A stretch of 64,000 bases of DNA. Origin: JAXGPF01 sp964463985 (lineage in GTDB: Bacteria > Verrucomicrobiota > Kiritimatiellia > JAAZAB01). A program made the translations under genes and the position numbers. Of this stretch, positions 42,011-51,246 are shown piece by piece; position 1 is the first letter of the stretch, and each line of letters starts with the position of its first letter. Under the pieces are notes generated by a model that worked only from the letters and a program-made list of their open reading frames with translations, ran no database searches and had not been told where the DNA came from. The stretch lies in the NCBI GenBank assembly GCA_964463985.1, contig CAYXEK010000001.1, positions 56,475 to 120,474 of the forward strand, read 5' to 3'.

Positions 42011-43635
42011 GGTTTGTTTTCCTGTGCGTTTTGAATCCGGCCGCCGGCCGCCGCGGCGGCCGGCTTCTGAATCATAATTTCCAGCGTGGTGGCCGCCTGG
42101 CCGAAACGCGGGATTTCCAGCAGGGGCGTGTAACGCTGCGCGATGATGCCGCGGAAATAGTCCCGGTCCGTTTCCGGCACCCGGCGAATTTTTGGGGACT
42201 CCAGCGCCAGCGCGTAGCCGCTCAACGCGGCCACCGGGGCAGGACAATTCCGCAGAAGTTCCGCCAGGCCGGTGCGGTTCAATACGCGCCGCCGCCGCGC
42301 CTGGGAGTCATCCAGGCCGGGGAAGTAGCAGAATTGACCAAGCTCCAACCCCGGCGGTAGACGCCGGTTGGCTTCCACGGCCAGGTAGGGGTCCTGGGTC
42401 AGCAGGTAATCATCCGGTCCGCTCAGGGATTGGATCAGGCGCGCGGCGGCGCGCAGCTTGAAAAGCGGCGGCGTGTCCTTGATTTGCCACCAGATGCGGT
42501 CGCGGCCCTGGATGAACCAATCCTGGTTGAGCGGCGAGGAACCGGCGGCGGCGGCGGAAAGCAGCAGGCCCAGCAGCGCCAGCCGGGCCGCGCCCGCCGG
42601 CGTCGCCGTCAGGCGGCGCAGGGCGAAAACCGCCACAGCGCTGCCCAGCAGGGGGTAAGCGAAGGACTGGTAATCGTCGTAAGGGAAGGGCGCCAGCAGG
42701 TGCAGCAGGGTAATCCCCGCCAGGGCCAGCCAGAGCGATGCCATGGTCAGGCGGACACCGGCGCCGTCCGCCCGCTGATCGGGCGGCGCCGGCGGCCGCT
42801 CAATGCGGATGGCCGCGATCGTCAGCAGGGCCAGCGCGGCGAAATAGGCTTGCACCACGCGGGAGATGAAGCCGGCCTTGTACACCAGCGCCTGCAGCAG
42901 GGCGCCCGGATCGCGCAGGGCATGGTAGCTGACCACGTTGAACCAGAAATTTTCCGGCGCCATTGCGAAGAACGGCAGCATGAGCGCCGCGCCGGCCAGT
43001 GCGCCCCCGGCCAGGAAGTGCAGCCAGGCGGCCGGCAGGCCGGCGCGGCGCCGGCCGGACCACAAGACGATCATGGCGGCCAGCGGCGCCATCGCCGCCG
43101 AACTGCGCGTGCCCGCCGCCAGCGCCATCAGGGCGCCCGCCAGCCAGAGCGGCGCGCGCCGCCGGCGTTCCAGGCCCCATGCCAGCGCCAGGAACCCGCC
43201 CGCCAGGCAGCAAGCCGCCAGGGAATATGTTTTGACTACCGTGGTGAAATAGTTTTGATATACATTGACGGCAATCAGCGCAAAGGCCAGGAGCGCCGCT
43301 TCGCGGCGCCGCGGTCCTGCCAGCCGGGCTGCCAGGCCGGCCGCCAGCAGCGCCGCCAGCCAGCCGAACGCGGCCGTGACCAGGCGGCCGCCGGCCAGAC
43401 CCCAGGCGGCGACGAACCGGTCAAACGGAGCGTACACCAGCGGCAGGAGCGGTCCCTGGGTATAGGCGAAATCGCGGTACGGGACGGCGCCGCCGGCCAC
43501 CATGCGCGCGGCGTAAAGGTACCAGCCCTCGTCCTGGTTCAAATCGCCCAGGATCAGGTTGGCGGCTGTCAGTCCCAAGGCTGCCAGCAATGCCGCGACC
43601 CAGCCGGCCCGGATTATTTTTAGTTGGGTTGACAT
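42007..43635 (-). CDS. GT-C-fold membrane glycosyltransferase (ArnT/PMT-like)
   Basis: 542-aa polytopic membrane protein with about ten to twelve helices. N-terminal helix is followed by a first periplasmic loop with the acidic pair in DLNQDEGWYLY, typical of GT39/GT83 transferases that use lipid-linked sugars on the periplasmic side. The C-terminal soluble part is about 130 residues. Extremely Ala/Gly/Leu-rich, in line with local GC content. Substrate unknown; lipid A or protein glycosylation are possible. Start ATG at 43635. Overlaps the YchF-like start by ATGA. Confidence 0.82.
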   Translation of the reverse strand: MSTQLKIIRAGWVAALLAALGLTAANLILGDLNQDEGWYLYAARMVAGGAVPYRDFAYTQGPLLPLVYAPFDRFVAAWGLAGGRLVTAAFGWLAALLAAGLAARLAGPRRREAALLAFALIAVNVYQNYFTTVVKTYSLAACCLAGGFLALAWGLERRRRAPLWLAGALMALAAGTRSSAAMAPLAAMIVLWSGRRRAGLPAAWLHFLAGGALAGAALMLPFFAMAPENFWFNVVSYHALRDPGALLQALVYKAGFISRVVQAYFAALALLTIAAIRIERPPAPPDQRADGAGVRLTMASLWLALAGITLLHLLAPFPYDDYQSFAYPLLGSAVAVFALRRLTATPAGAARLALLGLLLSAAAAGSSPLNQDWFIQGRDRIWWQIKDTPPLFKLRAAARLIQSLSGPDDYLLTQDPYLAVEANRRLPPGLELGQFCYFPGLDDSQARRRRVLNRTGLAELLRNCPAPVAALSGYALALESPKIRRVPETDRDYFRGIIAQRYTPLLEIPRFGQAATTLEIMIQKPAAAAAGGRIQNAQENKP

Positions 43636-43658
43636 GCCTGAATTTTTATTTAACGTGA

Positions 43659-43690
43659 TATAAGCGCATCATATCAACTTGACGCTTATA
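43659..43690. promoter_or_regulatory. 8-bp inverted repeat at the downstream end of the restriction island
   Basis: TATAAGCG (43659-43666) and CGCTTATA (43683-43690), 16-base loop, overlapping the YgjP stop codon. It could act as a terminator of the restriction operon or as an island boundary. Weak on its own. Confidence 0.3.
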
Positions 43691-44057
43691 GACCAATCTT
43701 TTTTAAACGATACACTCGCAAATCGGCAAAATGCACGTCCCGTTGCTCCCGGCCGGGCAAGTGTATGGTCATGAGCGCCTTGAACAGTTTGCCGTGATTC
43801 GGCACGCGTAAATGCAGCAATTCGTGTACCATCACATAGTCTTGGAATTCCGTATCCGTGTTCAAAAGATTTGTGTTGAAACTGATCCATTGGCCGGGTG
43901 AACATGAAGCCCATTTGTTGCGCATTGGCTGCACGCGAATTTGTGCGGGCTGAACCTTCAGACGCGTGGCCCAGGCGCGGACTGCCGTTTTGAAACAGGC
44001 CTTGCGTCGGTCCATGGCGCGCCGGCCGGTTTCGTGTGGCTTGGATTTTTGATTCAT
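43686..44057 (-). CDS. YgjP/SprT-like zinc metallopeptidase, last gene of restriction operon
   Basis: 123-aa protein of the YgjP (DUF45) metallopeptidase group. Zinc site HELLH (His78, Glu79, His82) with third ligand His88, preceded by MRNKWASCS, the typical RxxxxWGSC-type segment. Such small peptidases are commonly found in Type I restriction loci, where their role is not known. Overlaps hsdR by ATGA. Target protein unknown. Confidence 0.88.
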   Translation of the reverse strand: MNQKSKPHETGRRAMDRRKACFKTAVRAWATRLKVQPAQIRVQPMRNKWASCSPGQWISFNTNLLNTDTEFQDYVMVHELLHLRVPNHGKLFKALMTIHLPGREQRDVHFADLRVYRLKKIGL

Positions 44058-47000
44058 TGCCCCTCCGCGCGGAGTAACTTTTCCGCCAAGGGAACCATGT
44101 TTGCCTTGCCGACTAATGGCAGCAGTGTCTTATATAGATCGGCTTTAAGTTGGCGCAATTCCGTTGCGTTGTCGCGGTGGTGCGGGAAGCGGCTGAAGAT
44201 CGCCCGAATGACAGGTGCGGCTTGCTGTGGATGATCAACGTTGGCCTGTTTCAAAGTCCAGAAACAGGCGAAAGTTGGGGCGTCAAAACCCATTTTTGCC
44301 TGCTGCTTTTGCGCTTCAATGATTTCTCGGATCAACGTTTCAATCTGCTTAAGCGCTTCCGTGGTTGTGCTTTGGCGCTGATCGTAGGCGTCCATGATAG
44401 CTTCCGCGCGGTCGCCGATGAGTTTCAGGTATGGGTTGGCGTCGGCATCTTCAAGCGTCGTTTGCCTGATACTGTTAGTCAGGTTAATAATTTTGGCCTT
44501 GTCGGAACCGCCGCGTAACTTGATGGCTTCCAGCGTTTGAGCGTCAATTTTCACAACGGATAATGTGGTGTCAAGGCCGTAGCTTGTCGCTTTTTCCCGC
44601 ACCAACTGCTCGGTTTTGCCGGCCAAGTCGTCGTAGAAGACGGTCTGCTTGCGAAATGCATTGCGGACGATTTGATACAAGAGGGAAAGACAGCTAAAAT
44701 CCTCGATAAAATCCCGCAAAAGCGGCGATGGCGAGAGGATTTCATAAAGCGTTTCAAGTTGTTTGTAAACCTTCAGAAAATCTTCCCGTTTGGCTGGATC
44801 GGCGAAGAGTTCAATGGCCTGCTCGACAGTCTTGTCGTCAATCGGCCCGAGGCAGAGGCGCAGATATTCCCGTGCCGGGCCGTTCATAAGCGTCTTAAAC
44901 CTGGTAAAAAGGAGGTCAAGGTCTTCAATAACACCGGTGACCACATCCGAGTCGAACGCCAGGGCCTTTTCCAATTTCTCGAATATGCCGACGAAATCAA
45001 CTACCAATCCGCACGGTTTCCGGTTCGGCATGGGAGTGATCACCGTGGCCAATGGCGTGTCGCGCGAAAATGGCGTTTTGCCGTCTCCATCCCGCTGCGC
45101 CGGGCGGGGTGTGGTTTCATAAGGCCGGTTTACCCGGGCAATTGCCTGGAGCAGGACATGATCCCGCATGGGCTTGTCCAGATACATGCAATACAGCACC
45201 GGCGCGTCAAACCCCGTCAAAAGTTTGTCGGTGACGATGAGTATTTTAGGCAAAGTATCGGCCTTCAGAAACAGTTTGCGCGCCTTTTTTTCCGCGTCAG
45301 GTGTCGTTTGGTATTTGTACACGAGTGGATATTTTTCGCTGTCATGTTGCGCGGGTGTGTAAACAGGCAGGGAATATTCCGGGGGCAGCAGCTTGTCAAG
45401 CGCCGCTTTGTAAAGCGCGCAGGCCTCGCGGTCAACGGCCACCAGGAAGGCTTTGTAGCCCAACGGCTCGACATTTTTCGTAAAATGCTCCGCTACGAAT
45501 GACGCGACTTTACCGATGCGGTCATCCGCCTTTAAAAAAGCCTTCAATCGCATGGCCTGATCCAGGATTTTGTTCAATTCATCCACATCCGTTACTCCCT
45601 GTGCGTGGGCGAGTTCCAGAAATTCTTCCTCAAGTTGTTGTCTGGGAACCCGGATTTCACTCGGCGCCAGCGTGTATTTCAATGGGACGGTGGTTCCGTC
45701 CTCAATGGAATCGGCAATGGCATATTTATCCAGGTATCCCCGCGCATCTTCATGGCCAAAAATCTTGAATGTGCCCTTGCCGTAGGCGGTTTTGTCAATG
45801 GGTGTGCCGGTGAAGCCGATCAAGGTGGCTTTCGGCAAAGCCCCCAACAGGTAATTGCCGAGATTGCCGCCGGTGGTGCGGTGCGCCTCATCCACGAGCA
45901 CAAAGATATTGTCGCGGGTGTTGATGTCCTTCCGGATGCCGTCAAATTTATGGATCATTGACACGATCAGCCCGCGGAAGTCGCCCGCCAGCAACTCGCG
46001 CAGCCGGCGCTTGCTGTCGGCGTATGCGATGGTGATATCATGGGCCGTCATCTCGCCCAGAATGCGGTCCACCCAACCGGCCAGTTGGCCCTCCAACTCG
46101 TTGCGGTCAATCATCAGGATGACCGTTGCCTTGCCGAACCGGGAGCGGTCCTGCAAAATCATCCGCGCCGCGGTGATCATGGTGAAAGTTTTACCGGAAC
46201 CCTGAGTGTGCCAGATCAGGCCGGTGGTGCGTTTGGCGTCGGCGCAGCGGTTGAGAATACGTTCCACCGCCCGGGTTTGATGCGGGCGCAGAACGGTTTT
46301 TTGGAGTTCATCGTCTTTATAGAAAAACAAAATCCATTCCTTCAACATTGTCAGAAACCGGCGGCGGTCGAAAAACGACTTCACCCGGTCTTCGAAGGAG
46401 TGGGTGTCCGCCGCGGGCGCGGCGGCCGGCGCGATAAACTCCTTTTCAACTCCCTTCCACTTGAACAGATTTTTCCGGTCAAGATTCCATGTTGCGCCAT
46501 AGTGAAAATCCAGCAATTGGGTGATATTGAAAACTTGGGGCGTGGTCAGCATTTCCGGGGTTTCATGGTGGTATTCCCGGATTTGGATCAGGCCTTCCGC
46601 GATGCCGCTGGTTTTGGCGGCGTTCTTGGTCTCAACGATGGCGACAGGGATGCCGTTGATAAGAAACATCGCATCCGCGCGGCGGGTTTGCTGCCCATTC
46701 GTGTATTGCCATTCCGGTGTGACATGGAAAACATTGGCGTCCGGCCGTATGAAGTCAACAACCGTCACATTCCGTTCGCGATTTTCGGCATCGTCGTGGA
46801 TGCTTTGTTCGCCGCGGAGCCACGCCAATATTTCCGCGTTGCCTTCGATGGTATTCCGCGCGCCCTCAATCCGGCGGATGACAGCCTGGGCATGATCGGC
46901 GGTCATCAGTCCGGGATTCAGCTTGATCAGTTTTTCCTCAAGTATCCGGTTGAACAGGAGCCCGCCGGTGCCCCGGCGCAGCGCCGTCGCTTCGGCGGGC

Positions 47001-47080
47001 GGAACGAACGTCCAGCCCGCGGCTTCCGCATAGCGTATCAACGGAGTATGGACAGAGTTGTTTTCCGCGGGTTTGGTCAT
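44054..47080 (-). CDS. hsdR: Type I restriction endonuclease subunit R
   Basis: 1008-aa translocase/nuclease of a Type I R-M complex; cleaves unmethylated DNA away from the site after ATP-driven translocation. N-terminal PD-(D/E)xK nuclease with the FLINGIPVAIVETKNA core (ExK); SF2 motor with Walker A HTQGSGKT (about residue 295), DEAHR box and GFTGTP motif; C-terminal helical domain. Length is normal and all motor motifs are intact. It overlaps its upstream SEC-C gene and downstream YgjP gene by ATGA. Confidence 0.95.
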   Translation of the reverse strand: MTKPAENNSVHTPLIRYAEAAGWTFVPPAEATALRRGTGGLLFNRILEEKLIKLNPGLMTADHAQAVIRRIEGARNTIEGNAEILAWLRGEQSIHDDAENRERNVTVVDFIRPDANVFHVTPEWQYTNGQQTRRADAMFLINGIPVAIVETKNAAKTSGIAEGLIQIREYHHETPEMLTTPQVFNITQLLDFHYGATWNLDRKNLFKWKGVEKEFIAPAAAPAADTHSFEDRVKSFFDRRRFLTMLKEWILFFYKDDELQKTVLRPHQTRAVERILNRCADAKRTTGLIWHTQGSGKTFTMITAARMILQDRSRFGKATVILMIDRNELEGQLAGWVDRILGEMTAHDITIAYADSKRRLRELLAGDFRGLIVSMIHKFDGIRKDINTRDNIFVLVDEAHRTTGGNLGNYLLGALPKATLIGFTGTPIDKTAYGKGTFKIFGHEDARGYLDKYAIADSIEDGTTVPLKYTLAPSEIRVPRQQLEEEFLELAHAQGVTDVDELNKILDQAMRLKAFLKADDRIGKVASFVAEHFTKNVEPLGYKAFLVAVDREACALYKAALDKLLPPEYSLPVYTPAQHDSEKYPLVYKYQTTPDAEKKARKLFLKADTLPKILIVTDKLLTGFDAPVLYCMYLDKPMRDHVLLQAIARVNRPYETTPRPAQRDGDGKTPFSRDTPLATVITPMPNRKPCGLVVDFVGIFEKLEKALAFDSDVVTGVIEDLDLLFTRFKTLMNGPAREYLRLCLGPIDDKTVEQAIELFADPAKREDFLKVYKQLETLYEILSPSPLLRDFIEDFSCLSLLYQIVRNAFRKQTVFYDDLAGKTEQLVREKATSYGLDTTLSVVKIDAQTLEAIKLRGGSDKAKIINLTNSIRQTTLEDADANPYLKLIGDRAEAIMDAYDQRQSTTTEALKQIETLIREIIEAQKQQAKMGFDAPTFACFWTLKQANVDHPQQAAPVIRAIFSRFPHHRDNATELRQLKADLYKTLLPLVGKANMVPLAEKLLRAEGQ

Positions 47081-48627
47081 AGCAACGGCCTGATCATTGA
47101 AGCCTCAATGGCGTTGATATCGTCCAAACGAGCCGGTACATCATAATCGCTGCAGTCAGACGCGGCTTTCAGGGCCGCCCGTAGATATTGTCTGGCTTTT
47201 TCAATGTTCAGCCGGCGGTTAAACCGGCCTGCGTTCAAGCAATAGTGGTCCGCAAGTTCCACGTATCCTTGCGCGCTTTGGGGGCGTTTTTCAACCATCC
47301 CTTCCAGGATCGCAATGGCCTTTTCATGCTCGCCTAATAACGCCAGGCAACGAGCCTGGTCTGCCTGCATGTTCTGCTTTATATCAGGATTCAAAAATTG
47401 AAAACGATTTTGGACTGTTTCAAAATATTTCGCGGCATACTGAGCGGCCATCAGACTGTTTCCATTGAAATCCATGAGAAGGTCCTCAAAGTCCTGCAAC
47501 CAGTTCACAAGGCGTTCATAGCCTTCAAATGCGCCAATCGCCTCGGACTCTTCCGGGTTTTGTAAGGATGACGGTAAAACGCGCAGCAGCTCTTTCCAGC
47601 AGTTTTGCCAGCATTTATATGCCGGCCAATGACGATCTTGCCGCAGGTGCCGGTAACCGGCTTCCATCCAATCATTCGCCGCAACATGCTCAGCGCGGAT
47701 TAGATTGCCCCGCACGCTGACAACGGGCGGGAAAGCCGGCATTTGTGGGCCGTTAAGGCAGCACTTTTTAAATTTCTTGCCGCTGCCGCATGGACAAGGA
47801 TCGTTGCGTCCGGTTATTTTTGACGCTTTCCGCACCGATAGCTTACGATCATTGAGTATTTGCAAGAAATTAAGGTCTGCATCGTCGGTATTTTCTTTTC
47901 CCCGGTTTCTGACAAAAAAGGCCATTTCCGCTTCCGTGGAGCGGAAAGGCCGCACACGCTCGCGGATTTGGTCAAGCGTGACATTCCGCAACTTGTTGTA
48001 TTTCTTGATCCTTTCATCAAGACTTGCGTGGCTTGAGTCGGCCAGTTTTCTTTTATAGGCGGCCTGGATAAGCGGTAATGCGCCGGGGACACCAAGTTCG
48101 CAGGCAACATCAACGGCTGCGTCCCACGCAAATGACGCCTGCCGCTCAAGTTTATCGGAAAGCAATTCGATGCAATAGTCTGAAAGCTCCGACTGGCTCA
48201 TATCGCCGTTGGCAACCAACAATACTAGAGTACTCAGGGCCGATCCGCGCGCATATTCATTGAGCGCCGAATCTTCAATTAGCGCCTTAATATCATCAAT
48301 GCGGCCGCCGCAGGTGCGCGCCAGCATTTGCGGGAATGCTTCCGTCAGAATATCGCCAATTAAATCATAAAGAAGTAAATTTGGCAAACGCGCAATTATT
48401 GTAAAGAGGGGGAAAGCTTCATGGCAGCGCATTTCCGCGCACAGATGTATCGCGTAGAGAAAGAGAGCGTTGTTGTCCGCCGCCCCTGGCGCCTCCAGCC
48501 TTTTCTCGATTGCCACCAGTAAAACCGGCGCCGCTTCATCCCAATGCGCCCGGACATATTCCAGCGCTTCGGTTGGCGGCTTGGCGGCAAAAGGAATTAA
48601 AGCGTTAATGGCTTCGGAAATATTCAT
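47077..48627 (-). CDS. DUF1186/SEC-C/TPR protein embedded in the restriction operon
   Basis: 516-aa protein with three parts: an N-terminal alpha-helical DUF1186-like HEAT-type region (about 1-250); a SEC-C zinc-binding motif NDPCPCGSGKKFKKCC (about residues 279-294); and a C-terminal TPR-like region (about 340-500). SEC-C motifs in SecA bind SecB, and in other proteins mark ribosome or chaperone contacts. The role here is unknown. Its start overlaps the reconstructed hsdS stop and its stop overlaps hsdR, both ATGA, so it is made as part of the restriction operon rather than a chance neighbour. Confidence 0.82.
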   Translation of the reverse strand: MNISEAINALIPFAAKPPTEALEYVRAHWDEAAPVLLVAIEKRLEAPGAADNNALFLYAIHLCAEMRCHEAFPLFTIIARLPNLLLYDLIGDILTEAFPQMLARTCGGRIDDIKALIEDSALNEYARGSALSTLVLLVANGDMSQSELSDYCIELLSDKLERQASFAWDAAVDVACELGVPGALPLIQAAYKRKLADSSHASLDERIKKYNKLRNVTLDQIRERVRPFRSTEAEMAFFVRNRGKENTDDADLNFLQILNDRKLSVRKASKITGRNDPCPCGSGKKFKKCCLNGPQMPAFPPVVSVRGNLIRAEHVAANDWMEAGYRHLRQDRHWPAYKCWQNCWKELLRVLPSSLQNPEESEAIGAFEGYERLVNWLQDFEDLLMDFNGNSLMAAQYAAKYFETVQNRFQFLNPDIKQNMQADQARCLALLGEHEKAIAILEGMVEKRPQSAQGYVELADHYCLNAGRFNRRLNIEKARQYLRAALKAASDCSDYDVPARLDDINAIEASMIRPLL

Positions 48628-50029
48628 GCCTCTAACCCCTTAATATCAATATCCAAATCCGCGATACGGATATCGCCGGCCATCAGCTTGTTCAGAGTGG
48701 TCTTGAAAAGGTTTTGAAGTGCGGATAATTTGGATTTGNNNNNNNNNNNNNNNNNNNNNNNNNNNNNNNNNNNNNNNNNNNNNNNNNNNNNNNNNNNNNN
48801 NNNNNNNNNNNNNNNNNNNNNNNNNNNNNNNNNNNNNNCAGCTTGTTCAGAGTGGTCTTGAAAAGGTTTTGAAGTGCGGATAATTTGGATTTGCGAATAC
48901 CTTTGGCACAGTCGATTATTGATAGAATATGCCCAATCTGCTGCTGTTCTTCTGCCTGGGATGGTATGGGTATGCGAAGAGAAGACAGTGTCGAAGAATT
49001 TGTTCCTCCTTTCATATTATTCCCCTTGTTTGCCAAAATATGCTGCCAGTATGTATTTGTGTTGAGGAAGTAAAATAGATATCTTGCGCTTAAGCCAACT
49101 GTCGGGCGCAATCTTATCAAATATGAAGCGAAAATAGCTTTTGGTGGGTTTTTGATTAAATAGCTCTTGCCTGTTGTTGCGCCTATTCGAGCTATTAGAA
49201 TGTCATTCTCTTTTACGAGATACTTGGCGCAATCAGATTCGGAGCATTGGCAAAACGGCACCGTATCCCAATTGACACCTTTTTCAGTTATATCCGTTAT
49301 TCGTAATAGCTTTGGCCCGATTGGTTCATATGATGCGCTTGCTGTGTATCCATATTGGGGTTTCTCGCAGAAGCTACCGATACTTTTCACCTCCCAACTC
49401 TCCGGCATCTCGCCAATTGCGGTGGATTTGGTTTTTTCACCGCGCAAGCCGCGGGTGAACACGAAATCCATGGTGGTCTTCTTTAAGTCTCGGAGCGTTC
49501 GGATTATTTTGTCCTGCGTCAAAATCGCCTGCTGCAATTTCAATAACACGGCCGCGATCTTTTTCTGTTCGGGGAAGGGCGGGAGGTAAACCTCTTGTTT
49601 GAATATATCTTTGTCTGTAACTGCAGGATAGCTGGCTCCATGTTGCGCATCCGCGATAGACTTACTGACGGTATCTGACAACAAGAGAAAGTACAGGTAT
49701 TCCGGAATGGCCTTCTTTTTGTTTGCTCTGACAACACAAAAGGCTGTTGAGGCGATGTGCTTGTCATATTCGGGGGGCACCAATGCCACGCGTTTAAGCG
49801 TAGGGCGTATAGTAGCGTAGAGGACATCACGAGAACATAGAATCTTCCGTGCTCGTCCCGGTGCAGTATCATATGTGACAGTCTGCGGCCGCGTGATAGA
49901 AAAGGTATCGTTTGAAACGGCGGAGACATCAATATAGAAAAACTCATCCCGTGGTTCTTCTTTCGGATTCCACTGGTATGTTTGCTCACAGACATCCCGT
50001 AATATTACTTTTCTCCATCCTTTTATCAT
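48624..50029 (-). CDS. hsdS: Type I restriction specificity subunit S (intact after removing assembly artefact)
   Basis: Specificity subunit with two target-recognition domains (about 1-160 and 210-370) separated by a conserved helix region (EQKKIAAVLLKLQQA) and followed by a second one. In the raw window it appears broken by 100 N at 48739-48838. The 55 bp before the gap (48684-48738) and after it (48839-48893) are identical. Merging the copies removes 155 bp and leaves 1251 nt, exactly 417 codons, with C-terminus NKLMAGDIRI... and a stop at 48624-48626 that overlaps the next ATG by ATGA. That gives a 416-aa HsdS of normal size. AT-richer than neighbours, as is common for specificity genes. 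Confidence 0.9.
48684..48893. other. Artefactual scaffold gap flanked by identical 55-bp copies
   Basis: 55-bp segments 48684-48738 and 48839-48893 are identical and flank exactly 100 N. A round 100-N gap with duplicated ends is the signature of contigs that overlap but were joined by scaffolding instead of merged. The frame of hsdS closes perfectly when one copy and the Ns are removed. Confidence 0.92.
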
Positions 50030-51246
50030 TTCGAGCCTTCCGAGTGTGTCACGCCTTGGTCCGTCGGCGCCGAAAAATGTTTTTCAGTCCCATACCGCGC
50101 CCGCAACTCCCGCACAAGTTGTCCGGCCTTGCCGTCATCCGCCTTGATCGGACTTTCGAGAATCTCGCGTTCCAGAAATCGTTGCATGTCGTCTTTGCTG
50201 GGCAGGGCCAGTTGGTACTTGGAGACGAAAAGCCGGTTGTTAATACCGGCGAGCGCGTATTCAACCAGCGCATGATCCTTTCGCGTGCAAAGGAGGATGC
50301 CCACCGGCGGATTGTCGCCTTTGGTCATTATGTTTTTGCGATACCAGCTCACATAAGTATTCAGCTGGCCTATGTTCTCATGGGAGAATTCCTCAAGTTT
50401 AAGGTCTATTAAAACATGGCACTTGAGCACGCGGTGATAAAAGACCAGATCAACAAAACCATACGACTCGCCGATCAGAATGCGTTTTTGACGGGCTTCA
50501 AAACAGAAACCATGGCCAAGCTCCAACAGGAATTCCTGCAGCTTGCTCAATAAAGCATCCTCCAATCCGGATTCGGCCATGACTTCGCTGGGCTTGATGC
50601 CGAGAAATTCAAAAATATACGGATCGCGAATGGCCAGTTTCGGATCGGATTGTTCAGCGTTGGACTGGGTCAGACCGGCCAGCTTGGCCTTGTTTTTTGA
50701 TAGACCGGAGCGCTCGTAGTAAAGACTGGCTGTCTGGTGCTTTAATTCGCGGACCGACCAGTTGCCGCGCATGCATTCGAATTCATAAAATGCGCGTTTG
50801 ACATCGTCATCAATGGCCACCAACTGTTCAAGATGTGTATATGAAAGTTTCTGGATGATCTGCTGCGGGTCGTTCCCCGAAAATGCGGTCGGTGACCGCA
50901 TTTTGTCACCGCGCGCCATAACTTCTTCAGGAACAAGGTTTTGAAATTGTGCGGTCACTGACCGCACAATTTCCGGGTAGACTTGGAAGAAACGGAGATA
51001 TTGGTAAAGTTGGCGCTTCTCGCAGCCGCGCACGTTCAGCTTGGCCAATTCATCGGCGAGTTGGGGCAGGAGCCGTTGCCCATATGCCGCTCGATCAGCG
51101 CCGCGCAATTCGTATTCGGCAATGTAGCAGCCAATCAGCCAGTTGCGCAATGTCAGGCTGATATTGACCGCCTTGGCGGCATGCGCCTGCATTTTTTCGC
51201 TGACATCGCGGATCGTGGCGACCAGTTTTTTAAAAGTAGTGTTCAA
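50026..51246 (-). CDS. DUF1016 (YhcG-type) PD-(D/E)xK nuclease in restriction operon
   Basis: 406-aa protein with DUF1016 N-terminal domain (about 10-160) and C-terminal PDDEXK nuclease domain (about 180-340), with the active-site signature FVDLVFYH ... IDLKLEEF (D...DxK). It is a common but poorly understood companion of Type I restriction modules. It sits between hsdM and hsdS, ATGA-overlapping both. The segment between the two domains carries two perfect palindromes at DNA level (50880-50904 and 50944-50972) within the frame. No stop or frameshift. Confidence 0.9.
   Translation of the reverse strand: MNTTFKKLVATIRDVSEKMQAHAAKAVNISLTLRNWLIGCYIAEYELRGADRAAYGQRLLPQLADELAKLNVRGCEKRQLYQYLRFFQVYPEIVRSVTAQFQNLVPEEVMARGDKMRSPTAFSGNDPQQIIQKLSYTHLEQLVAIDDDVKRAFYEFECMRGNWSVRELKHQTASLYYERSGLSKNKAKLAGLTQSNAEQSDPKLAIRDPYIFEFLGIKPSEVMAESGLEDALLSKLQEFLLELGHGFCFEARQKRILIGESYGFVDLVFYHRVLKCHVLIDLKLEEFSHENIGQLNTYVSWYRKNIMTKGDNPPVGILLCTRKDHALVEYALAGINNRLFVSKYQLALPSKDDMQRFLEREILESPIKADDGKAGQLVRELRARYGTEKHFSAPTDQGVTHSEGSK
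50880..50972. repeat. Two related palindromes inside the DUF1016 gene
   Basis: First: AAAATGCGGTC / GACCGCATTTT (11-bp arms, 3-base loop, 50880-50904). Second: AAATTGTGCGGTCA / TGACCGCACAATTT (14-bp arms, one central base, 50944-50972). They share the core TGCGGTC/GACCGCA, are 55 bp apart, and lie in the variable linker of the family. Confidence 0.85.

Noticed and set aside
42430..43623. 397-codon Gln/Arg-rich open frame antisense to the glycosyltransferase
   Set aside because: Low-complexity translation of the complement of an Ala/Leu-rich membrane protein.
48692..48838. hsdS truncated or frameshifted at its C-terminus
   Set aside because: The break is explained by the N gap and 55-bp duplicated contig ends; removing them restores the frame.
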